Origin: Bacteroidota bacterium
Lineage (GTDB): Bacteria; Bacteroidota; Ignavibacteria; Ignavibacteriales; Melioribacteraceae
NCBI GenBank assembly: GCA_018818065.1
Contig: JAHISV010000008.1
Coordinates: 1-64,000, forward strand
Length of the DNA stretch: 64,000 nucleotides
Direction of reading: 5' to 3'
Part shown: positions 17,015-25,495 of the stretch, in pieces
Layout of the letters: every line of letters begins with the position of its first letter
Position numbering within the stretch: the stretch's first letter is position 1
Notes under the pieces: model-generated
Databases searched by the model: none
What the model saw: only the letters and a program-made list of their open reading frames with translations
Told to the model about the DNA's origin: nothing
Position numbers and translations under genes: made by a program

Positions 17015-18028
17015 TTAAAAGTCTTTTACGTTAACTACTTTTCCCTCTTTCAAAGAAGATGTTGCAGCAATAGCAACCTGAAGTCCGGCAATGCCATCCT
17101 CAATTGTTACCATTGGTTTTGTTCCATTTACCAGATTGTTAAAAAAATCATTAAGCTGGTTTACGTAAGCATCACAAAACCTTTCCGGGAAGTAAGGAAC
17201 AACATCATGAGTAACTCCCTTGGTTGTCATCACTAAAATGGGCGTCTCCCGAAGATATCCTATTTTTATTGCACCCTCTGTACCAAGTACTTCCGCTCTG
17301 ATATCGTAACCATAAACTCCATTTCGGCTTATATCAATCTCCCCTAAACAACCGTTTTCAAATTTCATAGACATTATCACATTATCTGTATCCCCAGCCT
17401 TTGCAGCTTCAGGAAATGCAAGAACTCCGCCAATTGAATAGACTGTTGATATATCACCCATATACCATCTTGCAATATCAATATCATGAACTGCCTGATC
17501 CAAAATTTGGCCACCACTATTATGAGGATATAAATATTCAAGTGTAGGTAAATAGGGATCCCTCGAAGAGCCACGGAAAACTACAGGTTTGCCAATTACT
17601 CCTTCTTCAATTTTCTTCTTAGCCTCTGCAAATCCAGAATCAAAACGTCTCATGTAACCTTGCTGATAGAATACGCCATTTTTATTTATTGCAGATTCCA
17701 TTATGCGTGCATCATCTATACTTAGACTCATTGGCTTTTCACAAAACATTGGAACCCCCTTCGCCGCTGCATCTAATACAATTTCTTTATGATTGGAAGT
17801 AGTAGCTGTGATTATTATCGCATCTAATGTTTTATCGTCATTAATCTCTTGATGACTAAAATATGATTTTGGGATATCATATTTTTCTGCACAATTAGTC
17901 GCCCTTTCTGGAATTATATCCGCACAGGCAATTAAATTTGCATTTGCGACTCTGGTTTTTAAAAATTCCGCATACATATTTCCCAGTCTTCCAGTACCGA
18001 TTAAACCAACATTAATTTTCTTGTTCAT
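17015..18028 (-). CDS. iolG: Gfo/Idh/MocA-family inositol 2-dehydrogenase
   Basis: 337 residues from ATG 18028 (GGAAT 6 nt upstream); an upstream ATG at 18061 would add 11 residues before the nucleotide fold. N-terminal Rossmann motif GLIGTGRLGNMYAEF, then CEKPMSLS (catalytic Lys near 96) and DQAVHDIDIARWYMG, which carries the Asp-x-x-x-His pair used for hydride transfer in inositol dehydrogenases. First gene of the operon, so the expected entry reaction is myo-inositol + NAD to 2-keto-myo-inositol. The family has many sugar specificities; the call rests on the downstream IolM, IolN and IolO look-alikes. Confidence 0.85.
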   Translation of the reverse strand: MNKKINVGLIGTGRLGNMYAEFLKTRVANANLIACADIIPERATNCAEKYDIPKSYFSHQEINDDKTLDAIIITATTSNHKEIVLDAAAKGVPMFCEKPMSLSIDDARIMESAINKNGVFYQQGYMRRFDSGFAEAKKKIEEGVIGKPVVFRGSSRDPYLPTLEYLYPHNSGGQILDQAVHDIDIARWYMGDISTVYSIGGVLAFPEAAKAGDTDNVIMSMKFENGCLGEIDISRNGVYGYDIRAEVLGTEGAIKIGYLRETPILVMTTKGVTHDVVPYFPERFCDAYVNQLNDFFNNLVNGTKPMVTIEDGIAGLQVAIAATSSLKEGKVVNVKDF

Positions 18029-18140
18029 GTTTATTCCTGTGACTTTGTGAGATTGAACCAATAGTTATATATAATAGTATAATAGAACCTTATTATCTGA
18101 TTAATGTATTTTTATATTTTGCATAATTATCTCTGCTCTC

Positions 18141-18160
18141 TTCGCAAACCTTTGCAAAAA
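18141..18160. promoter_or_regulatory. Palindromic element upstream of iolG (copy 1 of 2)
   Basis: TTCGCAAACCTTTGCAAAAA, containing the perfect inverted repeat GCAAA-CC-TTTGC. An 18/20 match lies at 19497-19516. The two copies flank the regulator gene. The form (12-bp palindrome with even spacing) suits a LacI- or GntR-type dimer. It is about 110-130 bp upstream of the iolG start, so it could also be an activator site. Confidence 0.5.
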
Positions 18161-18183
18161 TCAGCTAAACAAAAATTGAGTTA

Positions 18184-18199
18184 TATTCTTTTAAGAATA
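18184..18199. terminator. Short AT hairpin after the regulator gene
   Basis: TATTCTT-TT-AAGAATA, a perfect 7-bp stem directly after the stop codon of the GntR-LacI regulator. On the minus strand it is followed some nucleotides later by a T-rich run. The stem is AT-rich and weak, so termination is uncertain. Confidence 0.3.
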
Positions 18200-19309
18200 C
18201 TATTCTTTTTTTACTTCACCTTTTATTGGAAAAACCGAACTTCTTTCAACTAAATGAGATTCCAAAACAATAGATTTTGCTTTTGATTTATCGCCCCTTA
18301 TTCTGGAATTAATAAGCTTCATACTTTCAATACCCATTTCATATATTGGCTGATGCATGGTTGAAAGATCAAGTTGATTGTGATAAGATGGATTGAGGTC
18401 ATCATATCCAACGAGAGAAATATCATCGGGAATACCTATACCCAAATCCATTGCAACTGAATTAATTAAATAGGCTATTCTATCATGCCCGGCAAAAATT
18501 GCTGTAAATTTCTTTTTCTGCTTAAAAAGTTTGTGGGCTATTTCCGTATAATATTTTTCAGCATAAAGTCCATCATGTGTCATAATAAGATTTGAATCAA
18601 TCTTAATTCCATTATCAGATAATGCTTGTTTATAACCTTCCAATCTCTGTCTTTCAGTGCTGAATAGAGTACTTAATGTTATTGCAATTTTTTTGTGACC
18701 CTGTTTTATCAGATTTTCAGTCAATGTATAAGCACCTTTAAAATTATCGGTCGTAACAAGGTCAATACTATGCCCGGGAATTTCTCTATCTGCTAATACC
18801 ACTGGAATATTTTTATTAGTAAATTTTTCAACTATATATTTATTTTTTTCATCGGATGCAGCTGTGGGTACAAAAATGACACCTGCCACATTATTATCTA
18901 TCAATCGGTCTGCATGAAACTCAGCTTTAAGAAAAAGATCGTCTGTATTACAAAGAATAATACTTTGTTTATTTTTCGATGCCTCGTCCTCTGCTCCACG
19001 TGCCAATTCGGGCGCGTAGCCAGCTCTGATATCGGGAAGCAACATACCAACAATAGTTTGATTCTCACTTTCTTCAGCTTTATCTAAAACGAAAGTACCC
19101 AACTTTCTCTTTCTTACAAGATATCCAAGGTTTACGAGGTTTTGAACGGCCTGTCTAATTGTTGCTCGCGCCAATCCAGTCATTTGAACAAGTTCTGCCT
19201 CCGTAGGTATTTTATCGTTTGCTTTAAAAACACCTTGTTCCAGTTGTTCAACAAGCCATCTTTGGAGTTGAAAATATTGCGGTATCGGGCTATTTCTATC
19301 AATTATCAT
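18200..19309 (-). CDS. AraR-like regulator: GntR DNA-binding domain + LacI-type sensor
   Basis: 369 residues. Residues 1-75 are a GntR winged helix: SPIPQYFQLQRWL, then IPTEAELVQMTGLARATIRQAV and the GTFV wing. Residues about 85-365 are a periplasmic-binding-protein-like sugar sensor (GMLLPDIRAGYAPELARGAE; ADREIPGHSIDLVTTDN; GHDRIAYL; GYDDLNPSYH; TMHQP). This is the architecture of Bacillus AraR, a repressor released by a small sugar. A 17-bp palindromic operator lies 22 nt upstream of its own start and two more copies precede neighbouring units, indicating self-control and a local regulon. Effector is presumably an inositol-pathway metabolite. It lies between the iolG operon and the divergent DUF5916 gene. 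Confidence 0.9.
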   Translation of the reverse strand: MIIDRNSPIPQYFQLQRWLVEQLEQGVFKANDKIPTEAELVQMTGLARATIRQAVQNLVNLGYLVRKRKLGTFVLDKAEESENQTIVGMLLPDIRAGYAPELARGAEDEASKNKQSIILCNTDDLFLKAEFHADRLIDNNVAGVIFVPTAASDEKNKYIVEKFTNKNIPVVLADREIPGHSIDLVTTDNFKGAYTLTENLIKQGHKKIAITLSTLFSTERQRLEGYKQALSDNGIKIDSNLIMTHDGLYAEKYYTEIAHKLFKQKKKFTAIFAGHDRIAYLINSVAMDLGIGIPDDISLVGYDDLNPSYHNQLDLSTMHQPIYEMGIESMKLINSRIRGDKSKAKSIVLESHLVERSSVFPIKGEVKKE

Positions 19310-19330
19310 ATCGAATTACTACAAATTGTT

Positions 19331-19347
19331 ATTTGTATAGACAATTA
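19331..19347. promoter_or_regulatory. Operator for the AraR-like regulator, copy 2
   Basis: ATTTGTATAGACAATTA, identical to the copy at 19715. On the minus strand TATAAT (19349 to 19344) overlaps its edge, and the regulator start codon is 22 nt further on, so binding would cover the -10 / start region: classic autorepression. ACAAATTGT just beside it (19321-19329) may be a further half-site. Confidence 0.75.
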
Positions 19348-19496
19348 TACTAAACCTATAGAAAAAGCACAAGCAAATTCTACAAGTTTATTTATTTTTT
19401 ATTTTTTCAGGAATAAATCAGTAACGGCTTAGAGCTAATCATCTTTTTATTATAAATAGATGAATACTCTATACAATTAGATATAAACTATAATAA

Positions 19497-19516
19497 TTCG
19501 CAAGCATTTGCAAAAA
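19497..19516. promoter_or_regulatory. Palindromic element, copy 2 of 2
   Basis: TTCGCAAGCATTTGCAAAAA matches the element at 18141 in 18 of 20 positions and the same orientation. The palindrome is slightly imperfect here (GCAAG-CA-TTTGC). It lies about 185 bp upstream of the regulator start and 285 bp upstream of the DUF5916 start. Confidence 0.48.
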
Positions 19517-19714
19517 AGTTATCTTTGAAAACTGGCTTAAAACGGCTTATTGTGATAATCTTAATCTTTATATCCACAACTATCCCACATCGGCATCTTG
19601 TCTCTTCTGTCAGACCATCCTCCTGCAAATTATTAAAAGAGCATTTGATTTTACCTGAATAATTATCCTTTGTGTTAGGCATATTTTATAAGTAAGAGTG
19701 TTTTATTAAATTGT

Positions 19715-19731
19715 ATTTGTATAGACAATTA
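19715..19731. promoter_or_regulatory. Operator for the AraR-like regulator, copy 3
   Basis: ATTTGTATAGACAATTA, identical over 17 bp to the copy at 19331 and about 72 bp upstream of the DUF5916 start. It links the outer-membrane protein to the same regulon as the inositol genes. Confidence 0.75.
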
Positions 19732-19802
19732 ACCATATTAGCGAAGTACAATTTACATATCATAACTATTCTATGTTTTCTATTAATCTCGAGGTGACGG
19801 TT

Positions 19803-21956
19803 ATGCATTTAGCCCAAATACTTGTATTAATCCTTTTAGTTTTCAAATCAACTTCATTTTGTCAAACTCAATTAGAATTTAATCTTTCAGATTCCAAGAA
19901 CATATCCTCCGAATTAATATTAGATGGGATACTGAATGAATCGTCCTGGGCGGATGTTCCGTCAACATGCCATCTAAAAATGATTGAGCCTACCGAGGGA
20001 GCTGAATGCACATTTTCAACCACAATTAAAATTTTTGCTGATTCAAAAAATATTGTACTAGGAATTCAATGCTTCGACGATCTTCCGTCGGGAATTGTCG
20101 CCTTTTCAAAGGCAAGGGATTCAGAATTGGAAAATGAGGATTACATTAAATTTGTTTTTGATACATACCTGGATGGAAGAAATGGATATATATTTGCCAT
20201 TAATCCTTTTGGCGCTAGATATGATGCCCTTGTCTCCGGTCATGGTGAAAATGAAAACCCAAGCTGGGATGGAGTCTGGGAGGCAGAAACAAACATAGAT
20301 TCTCTGGGATGGAGTGCGGAAATCAAAATTCCTATTCACGGTCTAAGTTTCGGAAATAATTTGAGTGAGTGGGGATTTAATATTGAAAGAAGAATCCAAA
20401 GACTTTTAGAAGTAGACAGGTGGACAGCAATAAATTCAGATTATCAGATTGGACAGGTAAGTCAGGCTGGTAGAGTTAAAAACTTACCTGATTTCAATTA
20501 TGGTTTGGGCACAACCGTAAAAATATCTGGAATCTCTGATTATCAAAAAACCTACAGCCAAAATCATAAATTAAAATTTGATGGAGGTCTTGACGTTATT
20601 CAGAAAATTACCTCGGGTATTAGTGCCTTGCTAACAATAAATACCGATTTTGCTGAAACAGAAGTTGATACGCGTAAAACAAATCTTACCCGCTTTCCAT
20701 TACTCTTCGAGGAAAAAAGATCTTTTTTTCTTGAGGGTTCAGATGTTTACGATTTTGGATTAGGATTGGATGAGGACTTAATTCCTTTTTTCTCCAGGAG
20801 AATCGGTTTGTTTGATGGTCAGGCCATCCCCATTGTTGCAGGAGGAAAAGTTAACGGGAAATTAAATAATACAAATTTTGGTGCCGTGGTTACACGGACA
20901 GATGCATTGGAGGGTATTGTGCCTGCCAGTACTATGGGTGCCTTCAGAGTAAAACAAAACGTTTTTGAGGAATCCAATTTTGGAATAATTGGGACTTTTG
21001 GTGATCCACAAAATCTGGCAAATAGATGGATGATGGGTATAGACTTTACATACAATACATCCCAATTTCTGGGTGATAAGAATTTTCTTGTGGGAGTATG
21101 GGGGCTATTAAACAATAATGAAAAGATGGAAGGTGATAAAACAGCAATTGGAATAAAAATCGACTACCCGAATGATACCTGGGATATTGCCCTGGTGTAC
21201 AAACGAATAGGTGATGCCTTTGATCCATCCCTTGGTTTTGTTCCTCGAAAAGGGATTAATAAATATCGCCTTGCCGTAGAATATATGCCAAGACCGGAAT
21301 GGCAATTAGTTCGACAATTCTTTTTTGAATTTGAGATTGAATTATTTACTTCCCTAAATAATACTTGGGAAAGTTATAATATTTTTACCGCACCAATAAA
21401 TCTACTATTAGAGAGTGGCGACCAATTTGAATTTAATATAAATCCTCAAGGTGAGAAATTGTCAGAATCATTTGAAGTAGAAGACAATATACTTATTCCT
21501 ATTGGCGAATATACCTGGAATAGATATGGACTGGTATTTGAAAGCGCAAATAAAAGATCAATTGGCTGTGATATCTCATGGTGGTTTGGAGGCTTTTATG
21601 AAGGGCACCTGGATGAAATTGAGTTGGAATTATATTGGAGACCTAACTCCAATCTTATTTTGGAATTCAATTTTGAAAAGAATATTGCAAAACTCGCACA
21701 AGGAGATTTTATTCAGGATTTATATGGATGTAGAGTTTTATTTAATTATTCGAGCGATTTGCAATTAAGTAGTTTTTTTCAATACGATAATGATAGTAGA
21801 GAACTTGGAACAAATAGTAAAATTAGATGGACCTTTGCCCCACAAGGCGATTTGTTTGTAGTTTACAACCATAACGTTAACAATTTCATCAAAGACAGAT
21901 GGCAGTTCGATTCAAATCAATTTATTTTAAAGATTAGTTATGGACTATGGTTGTAA
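19803..21956 (+). CDS. DUF5916 outer-membrane protein with N-terminal CBM9-like domain
   Basis: 717 residues from ATG 19803, chosen because GAGGTGA lies 5 nt upstream and a signal peptide (ILVLILLVFKSTSFCQ) follows at once; an ATG at 19773 would add 10 residues. Residues about 40-200 match the carbohydrate-binding family 9-like domain seen in this family (LDGILNESSWADVP, FDTYLDGRNGYIFAINPFGA, WSAEIKIP). The rest has DUF5916 features (NTDFAETEVDTRKTNLTRFP, EEKRSFFLEGSDVYDFG, FFSRRIGL) and alternating aromatic strands of an outer-membrane barrel. Function of DUF5916 is not established. The operator upstream ties it to the inositol regulon, hinting at a role in binding or passage of an inositol derivative. 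Confidence 0.85.
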   Translation: MHLAQILVLILLVFKSTSFCQTQLEFNLSDSKNISSELILDGILNESSWADVPSTCHLKMIEPTEGAECTFSTTIKIFADSKNIVLGIQCFDDLPSGIVAFSKARDSELENEDYIKFVFDTYLDGRNGYIFAINPFGARYDALVSGHGENENPSWDGVWEAETNIDSLGWSAEIKIPIHGLSFGNNLSEWGFNIERRIQRLLEVDRWTAINSDYQIGQVSQAGRVKNLPDFNYGLGTTVKISGISDYQKTYSQNHKLKFDGGLDVIQKITSGISALLTINTDFAETEVDTRKTNLTRFPLLFEEKRSFFLEGSDVYDFGLGLDEDLIPFFSRRIGLFDGQAIPIVAGGKVNGKLNNTNFGAVVTRTDALEGIVPASTMGAFRVKQNVFEESNFGIIGTFGDPQNLANRWMMGIDFTYNTSQFLGDKNFLVGVWGLLNNNEKMEGDKTAIGIKIDYPNDTWDIALVYKRIGDAFDPSLGFVPRKGINKYRLAVEYMPRPEWQLVRQFFFEFEIELFTSLNNTWESYNIFTAPINLLLESGDQFEFNINPQGEKLSESFEVEDNILIPIGEYTWNRYGLVFESANKRSIGCDISWWFGGFYEGHLDEIELELYWRPNSNLILEFNFEKNIAKLAQGDFIQDLYGCRVLFNYSSDLQLSSFFQYDNDSRELGTNSKIRWTFAPQGDLFVVYNHNVNNFIKDRWQFDSNQFILKISYGLWL

Positions 21957-22351
21957 GCATTAATTTTAATTATTTATGAGGATTTGCTCCGCCTTCTAAA
22001 GAATACAAGTATAACAGACAGAGTATATACGGTTTGGATTATTCCGCAAGTAAATTACTATTTAATCTTACAATGCCCGGTACAATTAATGAGTACTTAT
22101 TATATTTGAGCAAAATAGGATTTAATATTTTCAACTTCTTCCAAAACCCCAAAGGACTTCAGTCCTTTTAAATCGTGTGGGAATGTGATAATTTATTATC
22201 TTTCAATGGATTGAATAATTGAAAAAGTGAAATAAATTACAGACCCTGTTTAATTTGTTTTATTTTTAATGCTTCCACATAAATTTAAATTTAACTTTCT
22301 AAAAATATTGTCGATAATACATTAGTATTTGGGATATGGGAGCCAAATTCC
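21957..22351. other. Intergenic region with a palindromic repeat
   Basis: 395 bp. The only notable element is the perfect palindrome at 22151-22168. No gene or RNA was recognised. The 3' part should hold the promoter for the histidine kinase. Confidence 0.5.
22151..22168. repeat. Perfect 8-bp inverted repeat, REP-like
   Basis: AAAGGACT-TC-AGTCCTTT, an 18-bp nearly uninterrupted palindrome preceded by CCCC and followed by TTAAAT. It could be a terminator for the DUF5916 gene, but it lies about 195 bp beyond the stop and lacks a T-run. Short palindromes of this look are often dispersed in related genomes; only one copy is visible here. Confidence 0.45.
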
Positions 22352-23863
22352 TTGAAAATAATAGTTTTATTATTTCTGCTGTCAGGTGCTATATTTGCCA
22401 ACAATTCACCTGAATTGCCAATAAGTAAAATGCTCGAAATTGAGTCAGGTAATTTCACATCTGATTCATTAATTTCATTATCCCAGCTTGATAAAGATTA
22501 CAAAATCTACCGCCTCGAACAAAGTCTGGAGGATGAATCAGACAAGATCATTTATCTGGTTTCCGTCCTCATATTGGTGCTGGCATTTGCCGCTATACTA
22601 TTTTACATTCATAACAAAAACAAAAAACTGAGTAATCGGTATCTACTTCAAAACAGACAATTGGAATCTGTGAATAAATTATTCACAAATTTTCTTGATC
22701 AATCCGTTGAAGCATTTACTCTATTTGATAGCAGAGGTGAAATTTTATTATGGAATCCGGCCAACGAACAAATTACAGGGATTAAACAGGAAGAAGCCAT
22801 TGGGGAATCTGTCTGGGAAATTGGTTCCAGAATGAATTTATTGTCGTTCGGCAGAACTCGCGAGTCGGAACGAATCAGACTTGAGAAATTTTTCACAAAA
22901 ATGATCAACGATCCGGAATTTAGATCAAAAACTGATGAGTTAATGGTTGAGAACAAATCCGGAGAAGTTAAGACCATTGAGGTATCTTATTTCCCAATTA
23001 TTATTTCACATGTCAAGTATTTCGGTATTATCACTCTGAACATTACAGAAAGAAAAGAATATGAAGGTCAACTAATTATAGCCAAGGACAAAGCTGAATC
23101 TTCCGACCGACTAAAAACCGAATTCCTTGCACAGATATCCCATGAAATTCGGACTCCCATAAACACCATTCTAAACAATACCAGTATACTTGAATACGAA
23201 TTTGAAAACACAATATCCTCTGAAGCAAAAAGCAGCGTTTCCAGCATTCAAAATGCAGGAAGAAGAATAGTTAGAACCGTAGACCTATTGATAAACATCT
23301 CGGCCTTGCAGGCCGGTACTTATGACTATAAGTCAGCTTATTCTGATCTGTATGCAGAAATTTTAGAACCCTGTTCACGTGAATTTGAAAACCTTGCAAA
23401 AGAGAAGGATCTAATTCTTACTCTGAATAAAAATTCTGAAAAATTTTCAATACTTGTTGATCTCTATTCCCTTCAATTAGTTGTTAAGAATCTTATTGAG
23501 AATGCTATAATCTTTACTGAAAAAGGATCTGTTACAATTGACTATGGTAAAGATGAATATGGAAGAATATTTTTCAAAGTGACTGATACGGGAATAGGAA
23601 TAAGTGAAGAATTTATCCCAAATCTCTTTGAGCCATTTTCACAAGAGGAACAAGGTTATACCAGGAGATATGAAGGCAATGGACTTGGTCTCACTCTTGT
23701 ACAAAAATTCTGTGAGCTGAATGATGCTGAAATTATTGTTAAAAGTACAAAAGGAGAAGGTTCCAGTTTTACAATATTATTCGGAAAAATGGGCATTAAT
23801 GAAGCTCTTAAAACACTTGAAGAATTTAGTTTTCAGCTCCCCTCTTTTATGGATAAAGATTAG
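22352..23863 (+). CDS. Membrane PAS sensor histidine kinase (orphan)
   Basis: 503 residues. Signal-like N-terminus (1-16), a short extracytoplasmic segment, one membrane helix near 66-87, a PAS domain near 110-235 (LFDSRGEILLWNPANEQITG), then the HisKA dimerisation helix with SHEIRTP (phospho-His near 256) and the ATPase domain with NLIENAI, DTGIG, LFEPFSQ and GNGLGL. It lacks a receiver domain, and no response regulator is encoded nearby, so its partner lies elsewhere. The start is TTG at 22352, with GGGAG about 10 nt upstream; a nearby ATG at 22336 is out of frame. The signal sensed cannot be read from sequence. Confidence 0.9.
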   Translation: MKIIVLLFLLSGAIFANNSPELPISKMLEIESGNFTSDSLISLSQLDKDYKIYRLEQSLEDESDKIIYLVSVLILVLAFAAILFYIHNKNKKLSNRYLLQNRQLESVNKLFTNFLDQSVEAFTLFDSRGEILLWNPANEQITGIKQEEAIGESVWEIGSRMNLLSFGRTRESERIRLEKFFTKMINDPEFRSKTDELMVENKSGEVKTIEVSYFPIIISHVKYFGIITLNITERKEYEGQLIIAKDKAESSDRLKTEFLAQISHEIRTPINTILNNTSILEYEFENTISSEAKSSVSSIQNAGRRIVRTVDLLINISALQAGTYDYKSAYSDLYAEILEPCSREFENLAKEKDLILTLNKNSEKFSILVDLYSLQLVVKNLIENAIIFTEKGSVTIDYGKDEYGRIFFKVTDTGIGISEEFIPNLFEPFSQEEQGYTRRYEGNGLGLTLVQKFCELNDAEIIVKSTKGEGSSFTILFGKMGINEALKTLEEFSFQLPSFMDKD

Positions 23864-23988
23864 TCCGCAGACTACCCCTGTTGTAAATAGAAATCTTGAA
23901 GCACTTCAGCTTTGTTTTCAATTAACAGGTTTTTACTTAAATAACACTTTACTATTTTATAAGTGCCAATTCACTCTGAAAGGTACTT

Positions 23989-24858
23989 ATGGTTTACCTG
24001 CTTATAGTCTCGCTTATTTGGGCATTTTCATTCGGGTTAATAAAAACGAATTTAACGAGTCTTGATTCAAATTTCGTTTCATTTGTCCGACTCGGAATCT
24101 CATTATTGGCTTTCCTCCCTTTTCTTAGAATAAAAAAACTTTTGAGAATAGAAACACTAAAGCTTATCGGAATTGGTGCAATTCAATATGGACTGATGTA
24201 CACATTCTATATAGCTTCATATCAACATCTCCAATCATTCGAAATCGCTCTTTTCACGATACTGACACCCGTCTACATTATTGTCATCCATGATCTTATT
24301 GAAAGAAGAATCAACTATATCTTTTTATTTACAGCTCTGTCCGCAGTTATCGGAGGTGGAATTGTAATGTATCGTTCCCTGATATCGGAAGAGCTATTAA
24401 CGGGTTTTCTCCTTGTTCAATTATCTAATATTTGCTTTGCATCCGGGCAAATTTTTTATTCCAAGATAAAAAAGAAACTGCCTGAAAAATCAGATCATTC
24501 ATTATTTGGATTACTATATCTTGGTGCAGTATTAGTTTCATTTACAGCATCACTTTTCACGACAAATTATTCTACAATCAATCTAAACTCAGAACAATTA
24601 TATACGTTAATTTACCTGGGAGCAATTGCTTCAGGATTATCATTCTTCTTATGGAATGTGGGAGCAACAAAGGTTAATGAAGGGGCTCTGGCAGCTTTTA
24701 ATAACCTAAAGATCCCGTTGGCTGTTTCTGTGTCAATATTGGTTTTTGGTGAACATGGAGATCTGATAAGACTTGGGATTGGACTTTTAATAATCCTGGC
24801 TGCACTCTACATAAACGAGAATGTTTATGCGAAGAAAAAGAATATGACCGAGATCTGA
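23989..24858 (+). CDS. DMT-superfamily transporter (EamA-type)
   Basis: 289 residues with about 10 membrane helices in two EamA repeats, each of about 140 residues. Typical features are an early SLIWAFSFGLIK segment, YTFYIASYQHLQSFEIALF at the end of helix 3-4 and FFLWNVGATKVNEGALAAFNNL in the second repeat. These usually export amino acids or other metabolites. ATG 23989 has GAAAGG about 6 nt upstream. A gap of 125 nt separates it from the kinase. Substrate unknown. Confidence 0.85.
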   Translation: MVYLLIVSLIWAFSFGLIKTNLTSLDSNFVSFVRLGISLLAFLPFLRIKKLLRIETLKLIGIGAIQYGLMYTFYIASYQHLQSFEIALFTILTPVYIIVIHDLIERRINYIFLFTALSAVIGGGIVMYRSLISEELLTGFLLVQLSNICFASGQIFYSKIKKKLPEKSDHSLFGLLYLGAVLVSFTASLFTTNYSTINLNSEQLYTLIYLGAIASGLSFFLWNVGATKVNEGALAAFNNLKIPLAVSVSILVFGEHGDLIRLGIGLLIILAALYINENVYAKKKNMTEI

Positions 24859-24871
24859 TGTTCCCGGTCAT
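24844..24871. terminator. Possible terminator between convergent genes
   Basis: ATGACCG and CGGTCAT form a 7-bp stem around a 14-nt loop, overlapping the end of the DMT gene and facing the convergent YhcH gene. There is no clear T-run, so this is tentative. Confidence 0.3.
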
Positions 24872-24888
24872 TGACTAAAACATGTGGG

Positions 24889-25338
24889 TTAAACAGCTAC
24901 TTTGATTACCACTTTTTTAACCTCTTCGCTCCCTTCAATTGCCAGTTTTGGCATGTGTGCATCCTGAGGGAATAAAATTACAAATTCATCTTCGTGCAAC
25001 TGAAAAAAGTCACCATCTCCGTTGAACCATTGAATATCGTTCTCCGGATCATAATCCGTTGTAGGATCAAGATATTCAACATTCACATATCCAAAGTCCT
25101 CGCCCCCGGAAATTATGAATTGTATATCAACATATTGGCGATGAGCTTCCCATTTGCCATCTTCGGGTTTGATTGTCTTGTACTTGCTGATAAGGGCAAA
25201 TATTTCTTCGCCTTCAATTTCAACTCGATCAGTGGTTATTTTACTAAAGTCTGTTTCTTTCAAAAATTTTAGGGCTTTCTCAATTTTGCCATTAATGCCA
25301 TAATAAAGCGCCGCATTTTCTATTGAATCAATAATCAT
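24889..25338 (-). CDS. YhcH/YjgK/YiaL family protein
   Basis: 149 residues, the usual length for this single-domain cupin-like family (DUF386). Conserved stretches are present: KWEAHRQYVDIQFIISGGEDFGY (His and Gln of the putative metal pocket), and FVILFPQDAHMPKLA (His near 129). Members include the beta subunit EbgC and proteins linked to sialic-acid and sugar use; a role as an anomerase or isomerase helper has been proposed. It stands alone. GAAGGAGA lies about 4 nt before the ATG at 25338. Confidence 0.88.
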   Translation of the reverse strand: MIIDSIENAALYYGINGKIEKALKFLKETDFSKITTDRVEIEGEEIFALISKYKTIKPEDGKWEAHRQYVDIQFIISGGEDFGYVNVEYLDPTTDYDPENDIQWFNGDGDFFQLHEDEFVILFPQDAHMPKLAIEGSEEVKKVVIKVAV

Positions 25339-25495
25339 TTTCTTCTCCTTATGATTTTCTAGAGTGAAATATAGTTATTATAAGCGAATTTTTTAATGGA
25401 TATTTTTTAATTCCCGCCCTGGCTAATAATAGTTTTTTCTTTTGAGTCATTATATGCTATTTTAGAACTGAAAATTCGGTAAGGGAATTGAATTA

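Larger units (their letters stand above)
18029..18199 (-). promoter_or_regulatory. Promoter region of the iolG operon
   Basis: 171 bp between the regulator gene end and the iolG start. On the minus strand it carries TATTATA-like -10 candidates between 18070 and 18085. A 20-bp palindromic element sits at 18141-18160. No copy of the 17-bp ATTTGT...ATTA operator was found here, although it precedes three other units, so this main operon may be controlled by a different protein or by a diverged site. Confidence 0.5.
19310..19802. other. Divergent regulatory region between regulator and DUF5916 gene
   Basis: 493 bp without a convincing gene. It contains two identical 17-bp operators (19331, 19715), one copy of the 20-bp palindromic element (19497) and promoters for the genes on both sides. 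A 64-codon minus-strand frame at 19488-19682 has no ribosome site or recognisable fold and was not accepted. Such a long control region with three sites suggests looping or combined control. Confidence 0.6.

Noticed and set aside
19488..19682. A 64-codon minus-strand frame in the regulator/DUF5916 intergenic region
   Set aside because: No ribosome site, no recognisable fold, and it covers the palindromic element; likely chance.
22352..24858. Two-component system with the DMT transporter as output
   Set aside because: No response regulator is encoded and the gap between the genes is 125 nt; the link is not supported.
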